In this document: in pieces, positions 32,799 through 43,700 of the stretch | Numbering within the stretch: the first letter of the stretch is position 1 | Layout: every line of letters begins with the position of its first letter | The notes under the pieces: model-generated | Seen by the model: the letters and a program-made list of their open reading frames with translations, nothing else | Database searches by the model: none | What the model was told of the DNA's origin: nothing | From: Anthoceros angustus | Taxonomy: Eukaryota; Streptophyta; Anthocerotopsida; Anthocerotales; Anthocerotaceae | NCBI GenBank assembly: GCA_010909165.1 | Contig: MU008233.1 | Location: 20,383-84,382, forward strand | Direction of reading: 5' to 3' | Length of the DNA stretch: 64,000 nt | Position numbers and translations under genes: made by a program

Positions 32799-35749
32799 TC
32801 ACGGTCGGCCCGCCTGGCTGCAACAACCAGCTGCGAATCGATGCACACGGTACCCATCCCTTACAACAATGTCTCTTTGTTCAAGCCTTGACATTATCTC
32901 CGTGGAACTGTGGCAGTCACTGCACATGCGTAGATTCTTCGTTACCACCAGAGGTGTCCCACTCAGTGTTCAAGAGACCAAACGCCAGAGCTAGCTTCTC
33001 AGCATGCCCACAAGCGCATCTTCCTTTTCCTTCTCAGACACTGGCTTCAACACCAACTTTGTGTGAGGTACGTGGCCTCCTTCCTGCTTCAGACGTGCAT
33101 TCGTGCTCTCTACCTTAAGCGCAATATCCTCTCTCCTTTCTCCCACCAAATCTATGTACCTGCTTATTCACCTCAATGCGCCACTGCAGGTTTCTTGTTA
33201 GCTCCTGCCCTTCTCTGTGTTTCAATCCTGTCTACATCGGTCCACCTACCTGCATCTGCGTAGGCATTGGCCATGAGCACATACGCGACGCCTTTGAGGT
33301 CCAGCCTAACAATGCTTTCAAAACACCATCCTCTCTATATCCCCGTGACTTTTGCAGGCATTCAACAAAGACGTCAAGCCCACAACATTACTTTGGCCCT
33401 CACATGATAATAGCATCTTCTCTGCCTCATCTAAATGGCCTGCACGCCCAAGAAGATCAATCATGCAGGTAATGCTCAATAAGGTTTGATGCCATGCTGT
33501 TCAGCCATGGAATCAAAGTGCTTGCGACCCTCGTGGACCAGTCCTCATGACTGCATGCTACTAGAAGGCAAGTAAAGTAGCATCATCAGGCTGAATACCG
33601 GCAACTAACATCTCCTCAAAACAAGCTAGTGCCTTGTGACCTTCATCACAAGTACCATACCCAGATATCAGGGCATTCCATGTCACCACATCCTTTGTGG
33701 CCATGCTGTCAAAAACCTGGCGTGCATCTTCCAGTTCACCACATTTTGCATACATGTCCACCAGGCAGTTGCCCACCACACATCCACTTATCCAGCAGTC
33801 CTCTTTCGACAATCTGTGAGTGCAGCTGCCTGCCCTTCTGTAAGGCACCAGTGCTTGCACAGGCCTTCAGAAGGCAAGCAAAAGTAACATGGTCAGCCAA
33901 AATGAGGCCTCCTCCTCCATTTGTCCATACACAACAAGCGCCTCTTGGCGAGTCCTTGCTGTGCATACCCAGCAATCAGGGCATTCCATGTCACCACATC
34001 CTTTGTGGCCATGTCAAAAACCTGGCGTGCATCTTCCAGTTCACCACATTTTGCATACATGTCCACCAGGCAGTTGCCCACCATACGTCATCCAGCAGTC
34101 CTCTTTCGACAATCTGTGAGTGCAGCTGCCTGCCCTTCTGTAAGGCACCAGTGCTTGCACAGGCCTTCAGAAGGCAAGCAAAAGTAACATGGTCAGCCAA
34201 AATGAGGCCTCCTCCTCCATTTGTCCATACACACAAGCGCCTCTTGGCGAGTCCTTGCTGTGCATACCCAGCAATCAGGGCATTCCATGTCACCACATCC
34301 TTTGTGGCCATGCTGTCAAAAACCTGGCGTGCATCTTCCAGTTCACCACATTTTGCATACATGTCCACCAGGCAGTTGCCCACCAGTACGTCATCCAGCA
34401 GTCCTCTTTGACAATCTGTGAGTGCAGCTGCCTGCCCTTCTGTAAGGCACCAGTGCTTGCACAGGCCTTCAGAAGGCAAGCAAAAGTAACATGGTCAGCC
34501 AAAATCAGGCCTCCTGCTCCATTTGTCCATACACAACAAGCGCCTCATGTAGCCTTGCATACCCAGCTATCAGGGCATTCCATGTCACCACATTCTTTTG
34601 TCATGCTGTCAAAAACCTGGCGTGCATCTTTCAGTTCACCACATTTTGCATACCCAGCAATCAGGGCATTCCATGTCACCACATCCTTTGTGCTGTCAAA
34701 AACCTGGCGTGCATCTTTCAGTTGCCACATTTTGCATACATGTCCACCAGGCAGTTGCCAACAAACAAGTTAGTAGGAATGCCACTGCACCACATCACAG
34801 TGCACTTTTCTGCCAGATTCCAAGTCGGCAAATGCACAAGCTTGAAGGGCAGCTACAAAGACGTGAGCATCCGCTTTCACTCCTGACCTGCGCATTGCAT
34901 GGTACAGTTGTACGGCCTCATTAGGTTTCCCATGCTTAGCGTATGCGGAGATTATGGAAGACCACATGAAGGCATCCGGTTTCCCCACCTGGTGAGCACA
35001 TCCATAGCCTCCTCAAGCTTACCTCCACCTGCATACATGCGCAAGATATGGTTCCCCACATATGTATTAGACTCGTACCCAAGTTTGATACTGAGATCAT
35101 GAACCCGTCGCCCCACAACCACATCCTTCTTAGCTGTACACAGTTTCAGCACAGTGCAAACGAGAGACAGAGAAATAGGTCTGCTGCCAGAGATTCCAGG
35201 GCTCCAACGGCCTCAGAAAGCTTCCCTGCTGACATAACGTGCTCACGGTTCAGCAGCGTTACGACGCCCATTTCCGATCCTGCACGCCGGTTCAGCTTAT
35301 CCGGAGAGCTGGACTTGGAAGGAGAGGCACCATGACCCATCTGCATATCCAAGGAGCTGCTCATCAACCCAAGCTGGCTTAAACATGCTGTTTAACCACA
35401 GCACCTCACCGGATCCCTTACGCCGGAAGTCAGGCGAACGGGAACTCTTCTTATCTCGTCTGTTGTCCCACCACCTGGTAGGGTCCAGAAAAAATTGCTG
35501 CCACAAAGATTGTTGCTCGTGCTCCTGCTCCTGGGAACGACCGGCATCGCTGGAAAACCCGACCCTGCCCACACACTTTCTCGGAAGGGGAGGTGCTGGG
35601 GTCCTTACACAGCTGCACCTGGAGGATTTGTTTGCCAGGGGTTGACTTCCTAAGATGAGGTGAGCGGGAGCCCCTGGTAGAAGCCCTGCACACACATCAA
35701 CTGCAATTTGTTGGGTCGACAACGGGTCCGATTGCCATACTGTGGCCAT
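32799..35749 (-). pseudogene. PPR copy E: one PDF motif, three near-identical P-L-S modules, DYW:KP-like tail
   Basis: The 5' ORF (35749-35297) is intact for 150 codons: MATVWQSDPL, a Ser/Pro-rich stretch, then LWQQFFLDPTRWWDNRRDK, SPDFRRKGSGEVLWL and MFKPAWVDEQL. A linker and PPR motifs follow (KKDVVVGRRVHDLSIKLGY at about 35130; GKPDAFMWSSIISAYAKHG). Three modules with L motifs near 34490, 34190 and 33890 differ by only a few bases. The C-terminal third has a PAVA-type motif, HAEK-type box, CSDCHSS and terminal GRP (stop 32799), with several indels. As in the other copies the predicted job is organelle transcript editing. A single PDF unit shows this architecture does not require the duplication seen in A and D. 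Confidence 0.75.
33629..34500 (-). repeat. Three tandem ~300-bp P-L-S modules in copy E
   Basis: Identical landmarks such as ggcctcctcctccatttgtc recur at about 33906 and 34206, and aaaacctggcgtgcatcttc at about 33711, 34018 and 34318. The period is close to 300 bp, about 100 residues, the length of one P-L-S triplet. The near identity implies recent expansion or gene conversion. Confidence 0.8.
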
Positions 35750-36257
35750 CGTTCAGGGAGCGCAGTCGGAAGATGTCTAACAACCGACTATCGGGGATGC
35801 CCAGGTACAGTGCATGACCACACCATACGAGCTGTCACCGATGCCGCAGCGTAAGCAACATAATTGAAGTTTCCTTGGCTGCTGTGCGGATTTTTGCCGT
35901 CCCGAAGTTTTTGCCCCTGGCCAGAACAGGTTCACTGATTTGCACGCTGGTGAAGATTTGTCCGGGGGCAGGCGGGAGGATGGGCGTGGAGACGGGCACA
36001 CAAGGAGGTGGTAGTAGACCTGTCCGAATTGGGAAACGAATGATCTAGCAAACAAAAAACGTTGACGACCGCGCACCGTGAACGGTCATAGCGGCCTATG
36101 CCCATCGGCTCTGCCATGTTCTCCGATGCCCATGTGGCATGTTCTGATTCTTTCAGTGACGACGAGAGGTGCCAGGATCAGGATTAGTCAGGATTGTCCA
36201 GTTTGGACAGGTATAGACTTAAGCAAGCACATTCTCCCTCTCCTCTCCTCATTACTC
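35750..36257. other. Interval between PPR copies E and F
   Basis: The first 110 bp match the upstream DNA of copy D. The rest shows no conserved coding sequence. Confidence 0.5.
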
Positions 36258-37500
36258 TCACGGTCAACCGGTACAACTGCAACAACCATTTGCGAATCGA
36301 TGCACCCGGTACCCATCCCTGACAACAATCTCTCTGTGTCCAATCCTTGTCATGACCTACGTAGAACTGTGGCAGTCACTGCACATCCGTAGATTCTTCG
36401 TTATCACCAGAGGTGTGCCACTCGGAGTGTTCAAGAGACCAAACGCCAGAGCTATTTTCTCAGCATGCCCACAAAGCACATCTTCTTTTTCCTACTCACA
36501 CAGTGGCTTCAACACCAACTTTGTGTGAGGTACATGGCTTCCTTCCTGCTTCAGACGTGCATTCGTGGTCTCGACCTTGAGAGCAATGTCCTCTCACCTT
36601 TCTCCCACCACACATCTATGTACATCCTTGTTCACCTTAATGGTCGCCACTGCGGGTACCTCAATGGTCGCCACTGCGGGTACCTCAATGGTCGCCACTG
36701 CGGGTTTTTTTAACCTCCTGCTGCCATTCTCAGTTTTTCAATGCTGTCTACATCGGCCCACCTACCTGCATTTGCGTAGGCATTGGCCATGAACACATAC
36801 CCAGATGCCTGCTGAGGGTCCAGTTTAACAATGCTTTTAAAACACCACATCGCCCTCTCTATATCCCCGTGACTCTTGCACGCATTCAAGAAAGAGGTCA
36901 ATCCCACAACATCAAGTTCCGGCCCTCCCATGATAACAACATGTTCTCTGCCTCATCTAAATGGGCCTGCATGAGAGATCAATCAATGATGCAGTGTGTT
37001 ATGATTATCGTCAATGGGGTAGGTTTGATGCCATGCTGTCAATAGCTCAAACATGGAATCAAAGGTGCTTAACTGCGACCCTCGTGGACTGGTCCATGAG
37101 CGGTGACTGCACGCTACTCAGAGGCAACAAGTAAGAGTAGAACCCATCAGGCGGCGATGAATACACCGGCAACTAACATCTCCATCAAAACAAGCTAGTG
37201 CCTTCTGTGACCTGTCACCACATTCCATACCCAGATATCAGGGCATTCTAAGTCACCACATTCTTTGTGTTCATCGTCGTTAAACACTCAAGGCGTGCAT
37301 CTACAGTTCACACGCAGTAATTTGTATACATATCCGCCTGTGCAGTGCCCACCACTACGTTATCCAAGCAGCGGTTACCATAACGATGATCGACAAGTCA
37401 TCAAGGCAGTAATGGCCCTTTCCTCATGAGCAGGCACCAACGCGAGCTGCATTGTGCTGTAAGGCAAGCAGCACATGGTTCGCCAAAGGTGTAAGAACTA
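36258..37500 (-). pseudogene. PPR copy F: divergent, 5' truncated, degenerate
   Basis: Read leftward, L/S-motif debris (37480-37040) gives way to an open piece (36931-36710; VVGLTSFLNACKSHGDIERA, YVFMANAYANAGRWADVDSI), a tandemly triplicated PAVATI motif, and the deaminase region (HAEKIALAFGLLNTP, TKNLRMCSDCHSS). At the C-terminus the Arg codon of the terminal GRP is TGA (36264-36266), so the protein would end CCSCTG. It is more divergent than A-E (real substitutions as well as indels), and the 5' half is missing up to the copia element. Confidence 0.75.
36633..36704 (-). repeat. 24-bp in-frame triplication of the KPAxA segment in copy F
   Basis: Units at 36633-36656, 36657-36680 and 36681-36704 each encode PAVATI plus two residues (KV or EV). 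The last two units are identical. No other copy has this. Confidence 0.85.
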
Positions 37501-37860
37501 GCTCGCATAGGATAACACGCTCCTGGGCAACTATTGTGATCAAACTTACGCTTCAGCGCATACGCGGGCCCAGGAGGCAATGGATGGCACACGCACAGCA
37601 CCACCGGCTTAGATAGGCTCCAAGTACACATCGGCCAATATGGCATGAATTTTTGAGTTGCTACATATATAGCTCTTAGCTAGGCAACTATCAGGAGGTG
37701 TATCTAGACTCGGGATAGCCCTAGCACAAATGGTCCTAGTATATCCTAATATACTAGAGTGCAGTGAGGATGTGAATCTCGGTCAACGCTCCCCTTCTGA
37801 CTAAAGCTACTTACCGCCAAGATCCGAACAGTAATAACTTGAAACTGCTTGTTACAATAC
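37501..37860. other. Junction between PPR copy F and a copia element
   Basis: No gene was seen. A ctacatatatagctc string near 37660 and ctagtatatcctaatatactag, an imperfect palindrome near 37736, could belong to a decayed LTR. Confidence 0.35.
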
Positions 37861-40423
37861 CGAGTTTTGGTAGAAGATATCCGCTCACCTTCATCTCCTG
37901 GTCAAGGGAGGGAGATCCGACCGCGCCCTTTGAGACTGTCATCTGTTTTAACTACTGTGGAGAAGGTCTCCTCGTAGTCCAAAATTTCTTTCACCGAGGT
38001 GAAACCATGAAATACTTGGTCCGCACTTATTCCTTTCCAGATCCGCCAAGTGAGGCCATTGTACTTCTTCTTGAGAAGTCCACTTGCAACACGGCTTTTC
38101 CCAGGGTAAACCAACCAACGCCCAAACGTTGTTTTCGAGCACATCGAATTATATTCCCGATTATGAATAGCGTTCATTCCAACTCACCTTCGTGTCCGCT
38201 TTCGCGGCTTCCTCAATTGTGAGCGGGATATCATCTTCGAGGAAGAAAACACCATTCGTCCGGTCATTTCGCCATGTTGAGTCGGCATTCTCGAGACCTT
38301 CCGCTGGCGCCGGACCCTTGTCGGACCGCCCCTAATAGCCGGCCGCTAATTAACGTTAAGTTCGTCCCTGCATCCTCGATCAATGCCGGAACTAACTCCT
38401 CAACTTACTGTTTTGCTTGCCGCTCTAAGAAGTTCTTCCGGCTTCCTCCTCCGGAATTCCTGCCGTTGAGATAATAGGTGGCACGACCTCACCCGTCACG
38501 AGATGTCTCCTCTACCAACACCTCCTGCGTGTGGTGATCCACTGTCATGTTGACCCAGTGGATCTGGGATGCGAAGGTGTCTCGGATAAACCTGTAGTTG
38601 AGGAATCCGTAACAAGGCAGTACTGCGATGATTTCCAATGTTGTTCTCGTGAGCCAATATCACATCTGAACTTTCATCTGTCTGCCCCGCTTTGCCGACG
38701 GATCCCACAATCAGCCTTCGCCATTTCGCATAGCCAATGAAGTCGCACTGTGATGCTTGGTCCGTTGGCCAGTCAACTTCTTCCTTCCTTCCTAGCTTGC
38801 TTAGAACGTGCATGCATATGCTATATACAAACAAACACTCTCAAGTATGAGACACTTGGTTTCTCACCAAACCAAGCTTCATGGGGTGTCATAGAGCCAC
38901 CTAGCGCCATGGTAATTGACATATTCATGCGTGTACGCGCGCATACGCAAAAATATTTTGGCATCACTTTCCTAGCATACTCCTAGCGCCATTGCGAGAT
39001 GCGATTCTTCCGCGATCCTCGCTGCGGCATGTACCTTGTCGTCAACGCCTCTCAATTCGGCGGTGCATTCATCCTTGAAGAGTTTACTCAAATACTCTCC
39101 TCCCCATCGGTTCGAAGTTTCTTCAACTTCTTTCCTGCTTTGTTTCTCCGATGCATACGAACATCGAAATGCTTGAGGCGTCACTCTTCTTCCAGGAAGT
39201 ACACCTTTTCTCTGCTTTGTAGTCGTCGATAAGCGAAATATAGTATCTACTTTGTATCATCCTTGCTTCCACTTGCATTGGTCCAAAAGATCGAGTGGAC
39301 AAGTTCCAAGACTTCTTTTGCTCTCTTCGTGAAACATAAGACCTTGGGATGCTTGCCTTTCATACAAGCGTCACAGACCAAGTTCTTACGGAGCTCCATG
39401 CATCACGAGCTTCTTAGCTCCATCTCCGGAGAAACTTCAAGTTGGTATGCCCAAACCGTCTATGCCACGATGAGGCATTTCCACCTTTCTCAAACCAGAA
39501 CCTCTTGGTCGTCGAACCTCCATCTGGTACAAGTTCCACACGGTGGCCTTTTGCCACCACATCGCTGCATCGACCATTCTTGAACAAAACTTCCTTCTTC
39601 GTAAAAGGACCACCTGCAGGTCAATGGTGCCACGGACATGAGATTTCTACGTGAGTGCGGTACAAAGCAGCGCTCCTTCCATTGCCTTGACCTCGTCGAG
39701 CGAACTCCCCACACCCTCGGCGCCTATCTCTGCTCGTTCCCTAGGGGCGCTGTCTTCTCCCTCCTGTAGTCTTGAAGGAGCTCCTTATCCTTCACCATAA
39801 AGGATGTACATGCGAGAATCTATCGTCGGTGTCGTTTAACGTCTTGTGCAGCGTGCGACCGCTATACGGCGTTGCCTCGCAACCTCACCTTTACTCTCAC
39901 CCTCCGTGAGATGTGCGGTCTTCGATCCTTGCAATCCTTCTCATAATGACCATACTTGAAGCATTTACCTTGTCCCTCTTCACTATTCTCTTGTCCTTTG
40001 TCCCTGCGAGGACTCCCACCTTGTCCTTGTTCGGTTGTTCCGTCCCTTCCCTTGATGAACATCGCCATGCTCCGGACTGTTGAAGATCCCCATTGCGTCC
40101 AATGGCGAGTCTCCGCCAACATCTTAGAGGTGACCTCCTCCCATGTGAGAGTGTCTTGGGCTATTAGGAAATCTATGAACCGACCAAGCTTGGGCATAGA
40201 ACGCGATATAGAAACATCTCTCATGTAACATGGCAATCGTAAGGAGGTTAATATCGAACTCCCCTTCGTGTTGCAACCCTTTAAAACCCACTCGGTACCT
40301 AAATCACGCCAAAGCAATCACGGTCTCCTTACAATGGACCATTCTTGGCCCCTGACTAAGTCATGAACAACACAATTGAGGCATACACTAGACAACGGTC
40401 GGGCGGCTGGCGGCTGGATACCA
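37860..40423 (-). mobile_element. Truncated Ty1/copia retrotransposon
   Basis: On the minus strand, in copia order: gag (40317-39862, LTWEEVTSKMLAE and CFKYGHYEKDC zinc knuckle), GAG-pre-integrase and integrase (39500-38970, including NLVCDACMKGKHPK and GGEYLSKLFKDEC), the GKKPSVSYLRVF-like integrase tail (about 38880), and the start of reverse transcriptase (38200-37870, DYEETFSTVVK). The VDD core of the polymerase and RNase H are missing. A tggtatccagcc string ending at 40412 on the minus strand is a plausible initiator-Met primer binding site. Many indels are present and no LTR pair was recognised. Confidence 0.8.
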
Positions 40424-40429
40424 TGTGAA

Positions 40430-43400
40430 GAGGGACGTTTTAAATGTGCACTTGCAAAATGGCACCGATAGACACATGGCATAATGAAGTTTATGTGGAA
40501 TCCTAATACATTGGATCCGGTTACTCATGCGGGCTATTCGGTCTCAAGGCCTGAGCGAGCGGAATCTAAAACTACAGCTAGGTTTTCATCGCTCCAATTC
40601 TTCTTAAATCAAAATCATTCTCACCCAAAGCGTTGTCATCGTTGTTAACCTCCGCTTGGACATGTGATGGCGTGGGAGGTTGCCATATGGTATCCAGGCG
40701 TTTGTCCTTCCTCCAACAATTCGCGTTGGTCTTCATCCTCACGGCACTCAAAGAAACAACTTGGGCCTTTGAACAATCCTTTTCACTTATACAAACCTCC
40801 TTTGCCCAGAACTGCGAAGGGCCGTTGCGGTGGGGCTCGAAGGTGAGCTCTTCTTCAGCGTCCGGGAGAACCTCGTATCCGTGGATGCTGGGGATGTATC
40901 CGGCCGTAAGTAAAATGCCTTGATGGCGATCGGTTTCTTCCACATAGCAAATGCTAATATTGTGCCACTTCGAGCATCGTCCACCACCAGTCCCCTTCTT
41001 TTGAGAAGGTCTTGATTAATTTCATCATCAGCCCAAGAGGCCTTTGGTATGGGCATACCACCAACTTGTCGTGTGACAAGTACACCTGCTTCTTTACCAC
41101 GGTGTCATGTCCTATTACAGACCTCCCATTGTTGAAAGTGCCATGCATGGCATTCGGCATCATCGGAGCTCTATCCTTTGAACACCCATCCTTCAAGCCC
41201 CATCCAAGCGGTCACATACTCCTTTTTCAAATCCGCTATCATTGCTCATGTTGGTTTTATCCCACACGAAAGACACCAGCCACCCTTCTTACACCACTGC
41301 ATCGATTCCCGTCTTGTGTGGGCTTCCTCCACTCCATGCATGACAATCATGCGGAAGTCTTGTAGTTTTCTCATGGCGGAAAAGCGTACTCAACATAGTG
41401 GCATCCATCCGTTTGTCCATAGGCCCAATATCAAAGCCTCAGGCACATCCATGACTACCTCACAGAAGGTAGCCCCGCATCTCCAAAATATCTCGCTTCT
41501 CCACTTGGTAATGAACCTCCTTCTCGATCACGAGGAGCGTAAAATGTGCAGCCCTTCATGAAGATCTCATATACGCGCATTTCGTCTTCAAACTCTTCCA
41601 ATTATTGATCTCAAAATGAAATTCTTAAAGTCCTCGGCATTTTACGCAAGTTGTCTATATCCTTCAATTCTTTTGCAGGCAAAAGAGTATAAGTGCATAC
41701 AGTGTGCGAAACATTGCACTCGTAGATCTCAAAGGCATGGTGAGGCCGGCCGGCGCCTCCTCTCTGAGTTCTATGGAGTGGATCTGGCCGTGGCCGCCTT
41801 GACAAGTCGGTCCCACATCACATGTGGAAGTGGCCTCGGCCAGGCGCTGCAAGAAGGTTAGGGTTTAAACGACGACATATGAGAGAATCAGCGATGGGTA
41901 GTATGGCACACCTTCCCGGTGAATGCCGTCTGGAACCGAGCTATCATTTCGTCGGTCGAATGCAAAGGATATTCCGCCTAACCTCTTGAATGATGAGCCC
42001 AAGTGTTTACCATAGCCACTTGTATAACATGAAACTTCTTCCAAGGTAATCTCATCATCCATACCTTTTAGGTCGATAATACATCAACACCTTCTCTCAT
42101 GAGTATCCTGGCCGCACTCTCAGTGGAATCCCTTGGAGCGATTTCCACGGCTTTGCTAGCATATCCTTGACTTCACGTAAGCGTGTCAACAACAAGCCTC
42201 CTCTTGTACCTTCCGTTTGCCCTTCTTACTTGTTCGAGAACATGTTTCTCTCGGCAATTCTCCGACCTCCCATTTTGAAAATATTCGATCCACGTTGTCC
42301 CAAACCTTCCCCTCTGTTTGGCAATGCATAAGATGTGGGTCCGATTGTCCACCTTATTACGCTTGTAACATCGTCTTCCACCTCTCGTCCTCAATCAAGC
42401 CCAATACGGTATAGGTTGAATTTCCAATTCATGGTCATCTGGACATCATCTACTTTGGCAATAAGCAATTCGTCCCTCAAGTACGACGCTCAATGAAGGA
42501 CATCTTCTTCCTATCGACATCGTATTGTGATGCATTGCATACTCGCATTTCGCCATCGACCCACAATACACATGAGCTTCCACATATTGGAAGCGTGTTT
42601 TCCCAGATATATCGCCAAATGTTTCATGGCTGCAAAGGTATGGTTCCCACCAAGAACCCCATAACATATTTCTTACGAACCTTTTCCGTCCAACTTGCGA
42701 GGTTGTCACACTCGTCGGGTCGATCATGCAAAGAGGAACAACACGCCCTCCTCAATCCTTCCCTTGATATTACACGAGCCAAATAATTTGCCCATGCCTC
42801 GTCCACTCTCCTTATCTGCGCATCGGTGTAATATGGGATCTTTGGTTTCAAATTCTCCAACTTCACTAATCATTTCTGAACCACCTTCTTGGAGTAAGTG
42901 AGTCCCGAATTCGTGTCAAAGTGCATCTCGGATAGCATCCTCCTTTCCTCGTTCATAAGAACATGAGCAGTGGCAATGTTTTCCGGATGGTCCCCTTTCC
43001 TCCATCTCTCTTGACTTCTTCTTCCCACTACACTGCCGCCCTTTCGTCGTCCGCTTCGGCGAGAGACATCGTAGGTGCTCTTGTCTTTCCACCTCGCTCC
43101 ACACATCATCGGCTCCTCTTCCGCCTGGTGCGGCCGGCCGGCGCTCCTCCTCCTTCCAGTGCAGTGGGCACCCAGGCCGGCGGCGGCGCCTAGTCCATCT
43201 CCCAGGCGGACAAACCGGTTTGGGTTTGGGGTCATCAGTCTTCCCCATCCGCTGAGTCGGGCGCGGCCACGGCGCCCGATTGTCATCCGCATCGATGCGG
43301 CCGGAACAAACCGCAGTTGAGGATGTCCTCCATCCCTATCCTCATCTTGGTCGCTGACCCTTCTCCATCTGAATGACCCAGCACATCTGGGATCGGGCCA

Positions 43401-43700
43401 TCATCCTCGTCGGATGGTCCCAGTTCACTATCGCATCACTTAGCTACGCATCATCCTCATTCTGTTGTTGCTCTCTCGCTCTCCTCATAGACAATACGCG
43501 CTGTGTGCCTGTGATCCGACACCTTTTCCACAGCGATCGATAAGAGCTCTTCCTACAGGGTGGCTGAAGCGACAAACATGATCGTCGGAGGAGAAAGCAC
43601 ATCATCGGACACAAACTCAACAAAAAAAAATTTACATGTGAATGGCAACTCTGTGCTTACACTCGGTTGCCGCATTGCTTCAAATACCTCGACAAGCTCG
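40430..43700 (-). other. Degenerate minus-strand coding-like region, family unknown
   Basis: Protein-like runs succeed one another in changing frames, including IPYYTDAQIRRVDEAWANYL (about 42835-42776), KVWDNVDRIFSKWEVGELPR (about 42310), NAMHGTFNNGRSVIGHDTVV (about 41160-41100), KQVYLSHDKLVVCPYQRP, and GYIPSIHGYEVLPDAEEELT (about 40900). Around 43650-43520 a stretch (FVEFVSDDVLSP, ATLEELLSIAVEKVSDHR) loosely recalls the N-terminal region of MuDR-type proteins. I cannot assign a family. The word ggccggccggcg occurs twice (about 41735, 43131). Confidence 0.3.

Noticed and set aside
33629-34411. Long plus-strand open frame (about 260 codons) rich in [14 protein letters not shown] repeats
   Set aside because: It is the antisense of the minus-strand PPR modules. 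The sense strand shows true PPR motifs, and similar antisense frames occur over copies B and D.
33629-34500. Regularly spaced repeats that could suggest a CRISPR array
   Set aside because: The ~300-bp units are coding P-L-S modules without spacers, in a plant genome.
40688-40698. Plus-strand tggtatccagg resembling a tRNA-Met primer binding site
   Set aside because: No LTR-like end precedes it and no gag follows on the plus strand; the minus-strand site near 40423 has the correct context.
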